DNA from: Monoraphidium neglectum
Lineage: Eukaryota; Chlorophyta; Chlorophyceae; Sphaeropleales; Selenastraceae
NCBI RefSeq assembly: GCF_000611645.1
Contig: NW_014013552.1
Coordinates: 1-16,685, forward strand
DNA length: 16,685 nt
Direction of reading: 5' to 3'
The position numbers and the translations under genes were made by a program. Positions 1-8,683 of this stretch are shown here, piece by piece. The notes beneath the pieces are model-generated. The model saw only the letters and a program-made list of their open reading frames with translations. It did not search any database and was not told the DNA's origin. The stretch's first letter is position 1. Each line of letters starts with the position of its first letter.

Positions 1-55
1 TCCCCGCACCATGTATGTGTCCCTTGGCCCCGCGCAGCCCCTCGCGCCCCTTTGA
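1..55 (+). CDS. Possible last codons of a truncated upstream gene
   Basis: A pyrimidine-rich run ending in CAG at 35-37 looks like a splice acceptor. It is followed by five codons (Pro-Leu-Ala-Pro-Leu) and TGA at 53-55. A TGTAA polyadenylation signal on the same strand follows at 406-410. Together these would fit the terminal exon of a plus-strand gene lying mostly left of the window. The coding part is far too short to identify, and a chance match is quite possible. Confidence 0.15.
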   Translation, partial: PRTMYVSLGPAQPLAPL

Positions 56-405
56 TCCCGCCTTTTGCTGCGCACCCGCCGGTGCCTGCGTGCGCTCGTT
101 GCTTTCGGGTTGAAGCACTGCTTTTTGGTCAGCGTGTCTCGTTTTTGCCCAATGGCATGCTTGGTCTCAAGGCCAAGATTGTCTAAACAGTGCCAAGGCT
201 TACACGCAGAGCTCATCATCTCACCAGATGCAGCTGCTCAAACGCTGTGTGTCATACCGCGTGATGGATGCAGGGCGCAGGCTCTAACACCGCCCTGCGT
301 TGCTGAAGTACAGCTTTGCTGACAAGTATGGACTGCTCAACTGACGCGCGCCATGCGGCTCCGCCCGGCCGGCAGGTTGTGTGCGGCAACCGCCTGCTGC
401 AGGCA

Positions 406-410
406 TGTAA
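406..410 (+). terminator. TGTAA polyadenylation signal, plus strand
   Basis: The sequence reads TGTAA, the canonical chlorophyte polyadenylation signal. It would serve a plus-strand gene ending left of or at the window edge (see the possible stop at 53-55). It faces the minus-strand TGTAA at 535-539, so the region could be a junction between convergent genes. A five-base motif alone is weak evidence. Confidence 0.25.
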
Positions 411-534
411 CATATGCTTGACAGCCTGCTGCTCAATAATGCCTTTTGTCTGCGCCTCAGGGGGCACAGTTGCGCGGCTTGGTAGGGGCCTGGGAGGCTG
501 CTCCACGTGCAAGCGAGCCGTCAATCTTAAATAA

Positions 535-539
535 TTACA
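535..539 (-). terminator. TGTAA polyadenylation signal of the exonuclease-ATPase gene
   Basis: The plus strand reads TTACA, which is TGTAA on the minus strand. It lies about 110 bases downstream of the TGA or TAA-type stop at 649-647, in an AT-richer stretch. Position and strand fit the cleavage signal of the large minus-strand gene. Confidence 0.6.
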
Positions 540-646
540 ATTTAGCCTGCAATGCATTGTCCACAAGCATGCGGGCGGCTGCGCACAACAACCGTCACCA
601 CAATGCACGTTCATCAACTTGATCCAAAGCTCGCAACACACTTGTA

Positions 647-2929
647 TCAATTGCGCAGCGCCACTGCTGCCCCTGCGCGCTGCACCAGGTCAACAATCCA
701 CCCGCCCTCAAACTCCTGAGCAAACCGCCTGCGGAACTGCAGCGGCGCCCCGCCGTCCTCCCCGCCGCCCCTGCCCCCCTTCGCCGCCGCCTTGGCCTCG
801 GCAGCTGCGGCCGCCGCTTGCATCGCCGCGCCGCCCGTATCAAATTCCACTAGCACGCGCGGTGGGGACTGACCGCCACTGTCGCCGTGGCCGGCCACCT
901 CCCATGTCCTCACTTGCACATCCGCCGGCCGCCCCTCTAGCAGCCGGTCCACGCTGCCCTCCACCGACAGGTGCACCCGCCACCTGCCTCGCTCCTTCAG
1001 CTCGATCAGCACTTGGAACACAGGCGCCCCCGCCCTCTCGAGCCGCGTCTTGGCACCGTCGGCCGTGCGCGCGGCCGCCTGGTCGCCGAGGATGACAGAC
1101 TGCAGTCCGCCGGCCAGGCGTGAGAGGTCGGGGTTGCTCAGGACGTCTGAGAGGGTGGCGCCGTGGGCGGTGGCGACGAGGATGACGCCGCGGTGGGCTA
1201 TGTTGCGCGCGGCCTTGGCCTCCTGCAGAGAGTCAGGTTGAGCCATGTGTCAGGCCATTCATGGGGTCAGGTGTGGGGCGGCTGAGATGAACGCCACATA
1301 GAGGGCGGGCGGTTTGCATCCGCATTTGCAGCCTGATTGCAGCTGGTGTCTGAGAGTCCGCCTGCCGCCAGCGCCAGGAACGGACGCTGGAACTCGTGCG
1401 ACCACTACGTACACGCGACAACGCAGCGACAGGCGCATGCAAAAGGGAGGTACCGGCTCCTTGCGCGGCACCCTCTGCCGCTTGCCCCCAATCCAAGGCA
1501 ATCACGTGCGTGCCCACCTCTGCTGACCCGATCTCGTCAACGATGATGACGTCAGGGCCGTGGTTTTGCACTGCCTCCAGCATCACCTTGGCCTGGCTCC
1601 TGTGGTGGGGCACCTGTTGAGGGGGAAGCCAGGGAGGATGCGGCGGCGCTGCCGCTGTCGTCAGGGGGCCTGGTGTGCGTGGCGGGCGGGTGAGCAAGTG
1701 GTCACAGCTGTTGAACATACCGGCGTCCAGCAAGCCTGAGAGCAGTGCGCGAGCTACACTGAATGAGGTAAGCAGCAGTCAAGTGGAATTTCCCCAAAAA
1801 CGCGTGTTTGCTGAAGACGCCGCGACCAAGGTCTGCGGTCGACCAACACTGCAGCAGCCGGCTGGGCCAATCAGCGCACGCACCTGCAGCCGCACTGCGC
1901 TGCCAATGCAGGGGTGTGGGTCTGCCCCGTCCCCCGCAATCTCGTTGTTCGTGTCCACGACCACCACCGCCAGGCCCAAGTCGTCGGCAAACACCCGCGC
2001 CACGTCCCGCAGCAGCGTCGTCTTGCCCTTCCCCGGCCGCCCCAGCAGCAGCAGCGACGCGCTGCCACCCAGCTTGCCGCCGAAGGCCGCCCCGGTGGCT
2101 GCGTCGCGGTGCACCTGCGCTAAGTGCGCGAGCAGGTCTCGCAGCGGGGCCGCAGCGCCTGGCAAGTGGCGGCCGACGCGGAAGGTGAGGCCGGTGACGC
2201 TGCCGTCGCGGCCTGCGGCAGCGCTGATGCGGTGCAGGCTGCCTGGAAGAGCCATCCTGTTGTCTTGGTCAAAGATCCCGGCGGTCCTGCCGTCCACCTG
2301 TTGCGCCTTCTGCGACGGCTGCGGCTTCTGGCGATGCAGCCAGCCATGCAGGCTGCCGAGGCTGTCTGTCTGGCTGCCGCTGTTGCCGCCCGGCCCGGCA
2401 GCTTCCTGTGTCCCATACTGGCCCGCACCCATTCGCTGCTTGGCGTCCCGCAGGGCCGCAAGCGCCTCGCTCAGCGGCACGCGACTCGGCAGATCAAACG
2501 CGGACCCGTCGCTCAGCCGCACCCTCGCAGGGCGCTCGTGGCCGTGAAGCAGCAGCTCCCTGAGGAGGGGCGCCCCGCGCCGCCGCATGGCGTAAGGCTG
2601 GAGGTGCGGCTTGAGCCTGTCAGGGGAGTGCGACGGGAGGGCTCCTTGGGCCGAGCAAAGCGAAGGAAACAACCTATGTTGCACGGGCGCGCCGAATTGC
2701 AAGCGGCATGCAAACGGCGACGTTGCTGGTCTGAGACGAGCTGCACGCAACGCAACTTGCATGCCATGCGCGACCATGACATGTCCCTGCATTGAGGCAG
2801 CCCTTGCTTTTTCCACCTCGATTGGGCCCACCTCGCCGGCATCAGCGCCAGCAACGAGGATACCCCCTCATCCTCTTCCTCCAACTCGATGTCTGCGCCC
2901 GCTGGTGCGGCCGACGCAACCAGGGTGCT

Positions 2930-2970
<41 letters not shown>

Positions 2971-5765
2971 TATTGCCGGTGCCGCCATCACCGCCGCTGT
3001 CGCTGCCGCCCTCGTCGCCGCTGCCGTCGCTGCTGCCGCGGCTGTCATTGCCGCAAGCGCCACTCGCGAGCATGTAGGTCGGCACGCCATCCGCATCCAC
3101 TGAGAGCTCGAACACGGCGTGGTCGCCCCCATCACACAGCATGGCGGCAAAGCCTGTGGCCGTGTCGGGCGTAAGCTCCGGCGGCGGCCCGCCCATGACG
3201 CGCGCGTGCAGCGTGCTCAGGTGTACCGTGGCCTCCGCGGCGAAGCACTCGCGCAGGCGGGCAGCGAGGGGCACGAGGTAGCGCACGTCCGAGGCGGCAT
3301 ATTCAATCAGATCTTCCGTCAGTGGCCGCTGCAGCCAGAGCCTGTGGGTTTGGGGGTGGTGGTGGCAAATGAGCAGCTCAGTCAGTGTTGCGGTGAGAAA
3401 CCCAGCCGAGCAGCTGCTGTCGTGCAAGCGATTGAAAGGGGCATGGACGCGAGAACGTGTGGCAAGTTCCATGTTTGAGCGTCAAGGGCAGCTGGGACCA
3501 TGGGATATGTGGCCTCGGCAGGCCTGAATATGCAGGGTTCCGCACCTTGGTTGCCTGTCAAACTTGGCAGACACCGCAGCCTTGTTTGGGTGGGGAAAGC
3601 CAAAACGCTCGTACAGTGCAGCAAGGCCGATACGGCGTAGCTGGAAGCTGCTGTTGCCGCTGCTGCTGCTGGGGGGCTCAGGCTCTGGGGTGGCGCCGTT
3701 GCTTCCAGTGCTGTGTGGGCCTGCTGCGGTGGGCTGGGTTGCCGCGGCTGCCAGGCTGGTGAGGCCGAATACGACCTGGGTGTCAAAGAGGCCGGCCAGG
3801 CGGAGGGCAAACTGCTGCTGCAGTATGGCGGCATCCTGCAGGGGCATGTGAGTGTGAGCGGGTGTGGGTGTGAGTCTTCTCGTGTGCATGCCCGCTCATG
3901 TGTGTTTGCGTATGCGAGTGTGCACAGTGACACGTGAAAGAGGGCAGGGGCAGTTGGAAGAGGGAAGAAGGGAGGGGGTAGGGAGCCAGGGAGTGTTTGA
4001 TGTGCTCGCATACCATTCTGTGTTGAGCAATTTGCAGGGGGACGGCAGCCAGAGCAGATCGCTCACAAAAATACTGCCCCTGGAGCCATCTGATAGCCTG
4101 GTTGTCTCCACTCACCTCCCTGGCGTCGTGCACCACCTTGGTCACAGTCCCATCCTCCAGCAGCGCCCTCAGCTCACCGCCTTCCGCCAGCACCGCGGCC
4201 GCCGTCGGCTGCAGCACGTCGACAAGGTACAGCGTGGCCGCTGAGCCTGGGCCAGACAGCCGCTCGTGAACCTGCGGCGCGGCGATCTGGAGCAATGCCA
4301 GGCGCCGTGGGCGCGGCAGCTGCCGACCAGAGGCGGCTGTGGGACGATGCAGTTTGCCGGTCCGCTGCTGTGGGTTGCGAGCGGCGATGCTGTCATTTCC
4401 AGACGCTTCATCGTCATCTGCGTGCTCCGTGTCAAGCCCCATGTAGCCACAGCCCCGCAGGTGTTGTAGCATCGCTTCACAGCCTGAGGCGTCCTCCACC
4501 ACCACCACGTTTGCGCTGCACCATTCGGCGTCATCACCGTTCAAGGGCAGCGGCAGCTGCAGTGACTGACCGGATAGGCTGAGGGGAGCTGCCAGGGGTC
4601 CAGGGGCCGGGGGCAGGGCGAGCAGGCTGTCATCCGGGCGCACCTGCGCCTGCGCAGCGCAGGCAGGTGCAACACTTGCGCCGCCCGTTGCGCCTTGAGC
4701 CGCGGGGGCGTTGCGGACGCATGGCACTGCCACGTAGGTGCGCTGCTGCTGCTTCGATGCCGTGCCCGCCCCCGACGCCGCCGCCGCCGAAGACGCCCCC
4801 GACGCCGCCGACGCTGCTGCCATGCAGGCCTGGGTCAGCCTGTCCGCGCCCACGAGCTGCGCCACATCCAAACACAGAATACCCGTTGCTGCATGTGCCG
4901 AGCTGGGGTGTCGGCTGAGCAGCCCAGCAGCTTGCTGGTACGAGAGTACGTTTCGCACCCGCAGCCCCACCACACCAGCGCCTCCAGACTGCCGCATGGC
5001 CCAGAGCTTGAGTTTGTCTCCGGCCAGTGTTAAGGGCATTACGTAGTGGCCGCTCGCGTCCGGTGCCGCGCTGACTGTCGCGCCCTGCCCCGCAGCGCTC
5101 GTGTGGTAGTGGTCTATCGCCGCGCGGGCGAGCACGTTAAGCTGCTGCTGCTGCTCAGTGCCAGCTGGAGGCCACTGATTATCGGCAGCGGCGGTCAGCT
5201 CATTGTAGGAAACCGCCCAATGCGGGGCAGCTTCGCCGCCTCTGCTGTTGCCTATGCCGCCAGCGTTGCTGGCCCCATTGCTGCCACCGCCGCCGATGAG
5301 GGCAGCTGCAGGTGGGGTCGTCGGCCCTGACCATACACCGTTTTGGTGTACAGTTGCTGGGCCCGCCCTCACTGACAGCAGCCGGAAGATGTCCAGGTGT
5401 AGCAGCACGACCCCGGATTTGACTGGGCTGGGACTGCTGCTGAAGAAGCCTGCTGCTTCTTGCTGCCGCAGAACATTATTCAGGCTTGGGACCGTTGTGT
5501 CTGCAGCTTCTCCGCTGGCGCCCCCTGCTCGCGCCGCCCAAGCCTTCAGAAGGTTGCCGGCGTGGCCGCGCTCTATCGCATATTGCCCTGCAATGGGCTT
5601 GGTGGCAGGCCCCTGCTGGGCTGCCTTGCCCTTGTTGTTCTGATCAATCACCGCACGCGCGAGTGCATTGAGTTGCCGCTGCTGTTCCGTGCCTGCTGGG
5701 GGCCAGCGACTGTCGGCCGCGGCAAGCAGATCAGCGTACGATGACGCCCACAGCGCCGCCGCCAT
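647..5765 (-). CDS. DEDDy 3'-5' exonuclease fused to Ycf45/SpoIIIAA-like P-loop ATPase
   Basis: Six exons join in frame: 5765-4116, 3835-3546, 3341-2832, 2616-1884, 1613-1518 and 1222-647, giving 1284 residues. Residues 6-130 and 183-305 are two copies of an unrecognised domain. The exonuclease follows: ExoI GLDTEH (D445, E447), ExoII HDARED (D547, D551), ExoIII YAASD (Y661, D665), so all DEDDy positions are present. An acidic Gly-rich linker leads to the ATPase, which starts at SSLLALMPAR. It has Walker A GRPGKGKTT (1009-1017), VVVVDTNNEIAGDG (1034-1047), Walker B VIIVDEI (1083-1089) and the family motif ATAHG. No R3H domain is seen at the C-terminus. The family includes plastid Ycf45 and the plant SPD1-type proteins; the exonuclease resembles Egalitarian/EXD-type RNase D relatives. 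The role is inferred to be RNA or DNA processing, possibly in the plastid. The start is uncertain: the frame stays open to an ATG at 6089, and a splice acceptor at 5850-5851 could join an upstream exon that adds a leader. A weak TATAT at 6077-6073 would instead favour the 5765 start. Confidence 0.85.
2937..2970 (-). repeat. GGC trinucleotide tract encoding polyglycine
   Basis: About eleven uninterrupted CCG/GGC units lie inside exon 3 of the exonuclease-ATPase gene. They encode a Gly run in the disordered linker (flanked by Asp/Ser/Gly repeats and then a Glu-rich patch) between the exonuclease and ATPase domains. The tract is in frame and probably length-variable between strains. Confidence 0.85.
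3836..4115 (-). other. Intron 1 of the exonuclease-ATPase gene, CA-rich
   Basis: The donor is GAG|GTGAGT and the acceptor is CCCCTGCAG, both in phase 0, so HDARE joins directly to DAAIL and completes the ExoII motif. The acceptor half is rich in CACA, TCTC and CACAC on the minus strand, forming a low-complexity pyrimidine tract. The frame happens to remain open through the intron, so a naive translation would read on into low-complexity His/Thr/Pro sequence. Confidence 0.8.
4851..5750 (-). repeat. Tandem duplication of a ~125-residue unknown domain within the fusion protein
   Basis: Copy 1 is encoded at about 5750-5376 and copy 2 at about 5219-4851. Both begin W-A-x-S-Y, continue with AAAD-x-x-WPPAGTEQQ, then QLN-x-LARA-x-ID. 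Later they share K-x-WA-x-R, then N-V-L-x-x-Q-x-AAG and a hydrophobic strand (VVLLHLD against GILCLDV). A Gly/Ser/Asn-rich spacer separates them. The middle of each copy has diverged and varies in length. The helix-helix-helix-strand pattern could be a winged-helix-like fold, but I do not recognise the family. Confidence 0.8.
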
Positions 5766-6089
5766 CGCTACGGCGACCGGCCTTACGCCTGATGTTGATC
5801 CTGCTTGCGCCGCTGCTTTGAAGCCGCTGCTTCTGCCCGGCGTCTGCTCCTGAAGGCTGAGGGGATGCCCAGCCGACAAACCACAGGCACACCGCACCGT
5901 CCACTTGCGGCGGCTGGAGTGTGCTGGCGTGCGGCAAGGGGTTTGGTTTTCTCTTGAGGGTTGAGTTTCAAGCAAAGGCCGTCGTAACCTGCATGCAGCG
6001 ACGAGGTAACTTCGATCACCGTGTGGCCTGGAGTGGCCACCCACCGTACACACCGCACACGGCAAGAGTGAGATATATTCAAGAGTCAT

Positions 6090-7176
6090 TGCAAAGGTAG
6101 GGCCGGCACCAGCGGCAACCCGTGGCGGTGTGTCAGTCCGTGGTGGTCACGGACGAAGCTGCCCATTTATTTTCGATCAAGCCGGCGATGCACACGGTAC
6201 GGCTGAGAGCATGAACGTGAAGCGTCACGATACACACAACTCGCGCACGCTTGACGCCGTAGGCCGAGTATCCTGCGTGAGTCAGTGCAAGTATCAAGGT
6301 AGGGGTGCCCCTACCTGGAGTGCCCACTGAGACACTGCATACTGTAGGGACGTTGACTTCACTGCATGGTCACAGCATCAAACTGCCCCGGCTCAAAAAC
6401 CTCAAGCATCTAGCATGATATGTTTGTTTGGATTGCAATAGAGAGGCACCACTTCCCACCGGCAGGCAAGCGCTCGTCAACCGTCATCTTTCCTGGCCTC
6501 TTACTGCCACTCCTGAAGCAGCAAATCAAGACGCTCTGGGGGATATGAGAGCTCACAACAGCCCGCGATTGCGCGTACAGCTTGTGAGGGCGGGGTTCCT
6601 GCTCTCGAGCCGTGTGCACTGCAGTTGCTAGCGGACCACCTGGTGGGAGCGGGAAAATTTAATGCAAAACTGTGCGGCCACTTCAGACAGAATCGACACC
6701 CTTGAGAGTGCAATGATGCCATGCACACTGGAATGAAGCAAGCAAGCAAAGTAATCCCATTGGCACAAGCACATGCAACAATCAAGCACTGCCATCACCA
6801 GCTCTAAATCGTCTTACAGTCAAGCGCCCACATGCTGGCTGCTGTCCTTGTTCATGCACTGGGGCAACGATGTAAAAGTCTGGTTAAATCACCCAGTCCG
6901 CCGCTCACTGCACAGCCATGTAGAGCCTGCCAGGTCCTGTCTCCGTGCACTCTACCGTACTCATCTTCTTGGCAGCTGCTGGGCGCGGGTTGCTCTGGGA
7001 GGGTCGCAAGCCGCTGCAATGACCTGCACGCGCAGGTCGCAGTGCGCATGCACATATATCTCCATGCACATACAACTGCGCAGCGGCACAGTTCTGCTAA
7101 CGATACGGATGTGATCTTGCAGCTTTGCTTCGCCGCTACTAAGGCTCTCAAGACAACTACGCGATTAGCAATTGTC
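6090..7176. other. Divergent intergenic region between minus and plus genes
   Basis: No convincing coding frame is seen. Open frames here are short, start at random and lack low-complexity Ala/Gly or family motifs, and the stretch looks visibly less GC-rich than the exons. It separates the start of the minus-strand fusion gene from the plus-strand orphan gene and probably holds both promoters and 5' UTRs. An ATATAT stretch at 7054-7059 lies about 120 bases before the ATG at 7177 and could be a TATA element. A short self-complementary CCTGCACGCGCAGG sits at 7023-7036. Confidence 0.5.
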
Positions 7177-7861
7177 ATGCGTGAACAATATTCGCATCCC
7201 TCAGGCTCCACAGCCACAAGTGCAGCTTACCCGTTGGTGGGCGCCATCGGCACTGATAGCGCTTCGGCCACCCCGTACCCAAGTAACAGCCAGGCGCCCT
7301 GCGCAGCCCCGCCAGCCGCTGCACCCAGTTCATACCCCCAGGCATCTTTATCGCATGCACCGCCGCCGCCCGGGTATCCTAGCGCAGTCAGCGGGGTGGG
7401 CAGCACAGCAGAGGCGCCCATGCCTAGCGGACTGGCAGCAGACGAGGCAGCTTCTCGGGGCCTGGGCGACAAGCTGCAGCAGGGTACCAACTGTGAGTCT
7501 GCTGCAGCGCTGACTGCATTCAGGGCTGACGAGGTCCAGCATTGAAGCTGTGCCGTGCTGGCTCTGGTGCTTGATGCAACAATCAAAAGGGTGAGGCTGC
7601 GTGGTGTTGCTCGAATGGGGCCCCTGCAGGATACCCCTGCAAGCTTTGTGGCCTGCCTACCTGCCCCTGCCAGACAGCCCTTGGCTTCCAATGCTTCCTT
7701 CCTCTACGTTTGCAACAGTTGTGCGCAAGGCGGAGCGCTTCGCGCACCACGTGGCGCACCCTGGGCAGGCCGTCCGCTATCAGGTACACCACCACACCAC
7801 CGGCCGCGTCAGGCAGGCGATGCACCGGGCTGTGGACAAGTTTTGCTGCGCCATCATGTGA
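7177..7861 (+). CDS. Small two-exon orphan protein
   Basis: Exon 1 (7177-7492) and exon 2 (7719-7861) join in phase through a GTGAGT donor and a TTTGCAACAG acceptor, giving about 152 residues. The first ~85 residues are Pro/Ser/Ala-rich and probably disordered (for example SHAPPPPGYPS). The rest is more protein-like and helix-prone: LAADEAASRGLGDKLQQG, then VRKAERFAHHVAHPG and a His/Arg-rich tail ending FCCAIM. No signal peptide or membrane segment is evident. A TGTAA signal lies 108 bases after the stop, supporting a plus-strand gene. I recognise no family. The start codon could lie further upstream, since the frame is open back to 6832. If the intron is not removed, exon 1 instead reads on to a stop at 7543-7545. 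Confidence 0.45.
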
Positions 7862-7968
7862 TGCTCGACATTCGAATATCAACGGTACAACCAGTGCTTG
7901 GACTAGAGCACGCGGCAGGCGTCGACCAGCAGCTGCTGCAAAGCGCAGCTGCTCCACTACCCAGCAAT

Positions 7969-7973
7969 TGTAA
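7969..7973 (+). terminator. TGTAA polyadenylation signal of the small orphan gene
   Basis: TGTAA lies 108 bases after the stop at 7859-7861, on the plus strand, at a spacing usual for green algae. It is one of the main arguments for calling the plus-strand orphan gene rather than the antisense open frames. Confidence 0.5.
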
Positions 7974-8307
7974 TGACTTGGAGAAAGCAATTTGACTTTG
8001 AGGAAGCTGGATGACAACAACAGACTTCAAAGAGATTGCAGGTTGACGGCGTCCATGTCCTGCGGCATGCAGAAGTGCACATCCTCGCATGTATTTGATA
8101 CTTTTATGTGACCCTTAGACAAAGTAAAAATCCACCTTGTACTGGCTTTTTTGGGGAAATGCTGAGTAAGAACTGCAGCAAGGGCTCCGCGCTGTCACAG
8201 CGCTTGGCCGCTGCCCTCCTTTTCCGGCACACTGTCAGCGGGCCGTTCGCATACTTCCCAGTCAACTTCCTCTCAACAATACCACTTTGCGCACGTAGTG
8301 ATCACAT

Positions 8308-8312
8308 TTACA
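8308..8312 (-). terminator. TGTAA polyadenylation signal of the secreted-protein gene
   Basis: TTACA on the plus strand is TGTAA on the minus strand, about 370 bases after the stop at 8686-8684. I found no closer copy between the stop and this site. The implied 3' UTR is long but within the green-algal range. Confidence 0.45.
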
Positions 8313-8453
8313 TTGGCACTGTACGAGTCAAGTTTCAGCACAGGCATCCAGCAAGCTTAATCCACATACAGACAGCCCCTATGCGGATGCTCTCACAGTG
8401 TTGTGCGATTGCGATGATAGACAACCATCACCACCCCCTTCAGCTTCATAGTC

Positions 8454-8489
8454 GGGTCAGTGCCCTGCAGAATTGGGTCAGTGCCCTGC
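8454..8489. repeat. Two copies of a 15-bp direct repeat
   Basis: GGGTCAGTGCCCTGC occurs at 8454-8468 and again at 8475-8489, a 21-bp period with a 6-bp spacer. It lies in the predicted 3' UTR of the minus-strand secreted-protein gene. It is probably a small local duplication. Confidence 0.8.
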
Positions 8490-8683
8490 CATTTGCTCTG
8501 ACTGACGGACCTTCTAGACACTCTACACCCAAACTGCCTGCGTTGCGAGCTGCATGGGGCCTAAACCAAGGGTGACAGGCTTGAACGGGCTGCACAAGCG
8601 GCACTTGCTGCCACATGTGCAGAGCTCTGTCATGAGCACGCGGTCGCTCCGGCCACGATTGATTCTGCGCTGCGAGCACCAAT

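Larger units (their letters stand above)
7974..8683. other. Convergent 3' intergenic region
   Basis: The region lies between the plus-strand gene ending at 7861 and the minus-strand gene ending at 8684. I see no supported coding sequence. It holds the minus-strand TGTAA at 8312-8308 and a short direct repeat at 8454-8489. The remaining open frames are short and unlike the flanking proteins in composition. Confidence 0.5.

Noticed and set aside
1675..2795. Plus-strand open frames of 290 and 223 codons over the ATPase region
   Set aside because: The minus strand encodes Walker A, the TNNEIAGDG motif and correct splice sites. The plus frames have no motif and biased Arg/Pro/Ser composition.
3864..4011. 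CA/GT-rich stretch considered as a microsatellite or coding His/Thr repeat
   Set aside because: It lies in intron 1 of the fusion gene. The repeats are imperfect and serve as the pyrimidine-rich acceptor region.
7227..8020. Minus-strand open frames of 154 and 145 codons opposite the small orphan gene
   Set aside because: They have no recognisable motif. The plus strand has phase-matched splice sites and a TGTAA at the right distance; I noted no equivalent signals for the minus frames.
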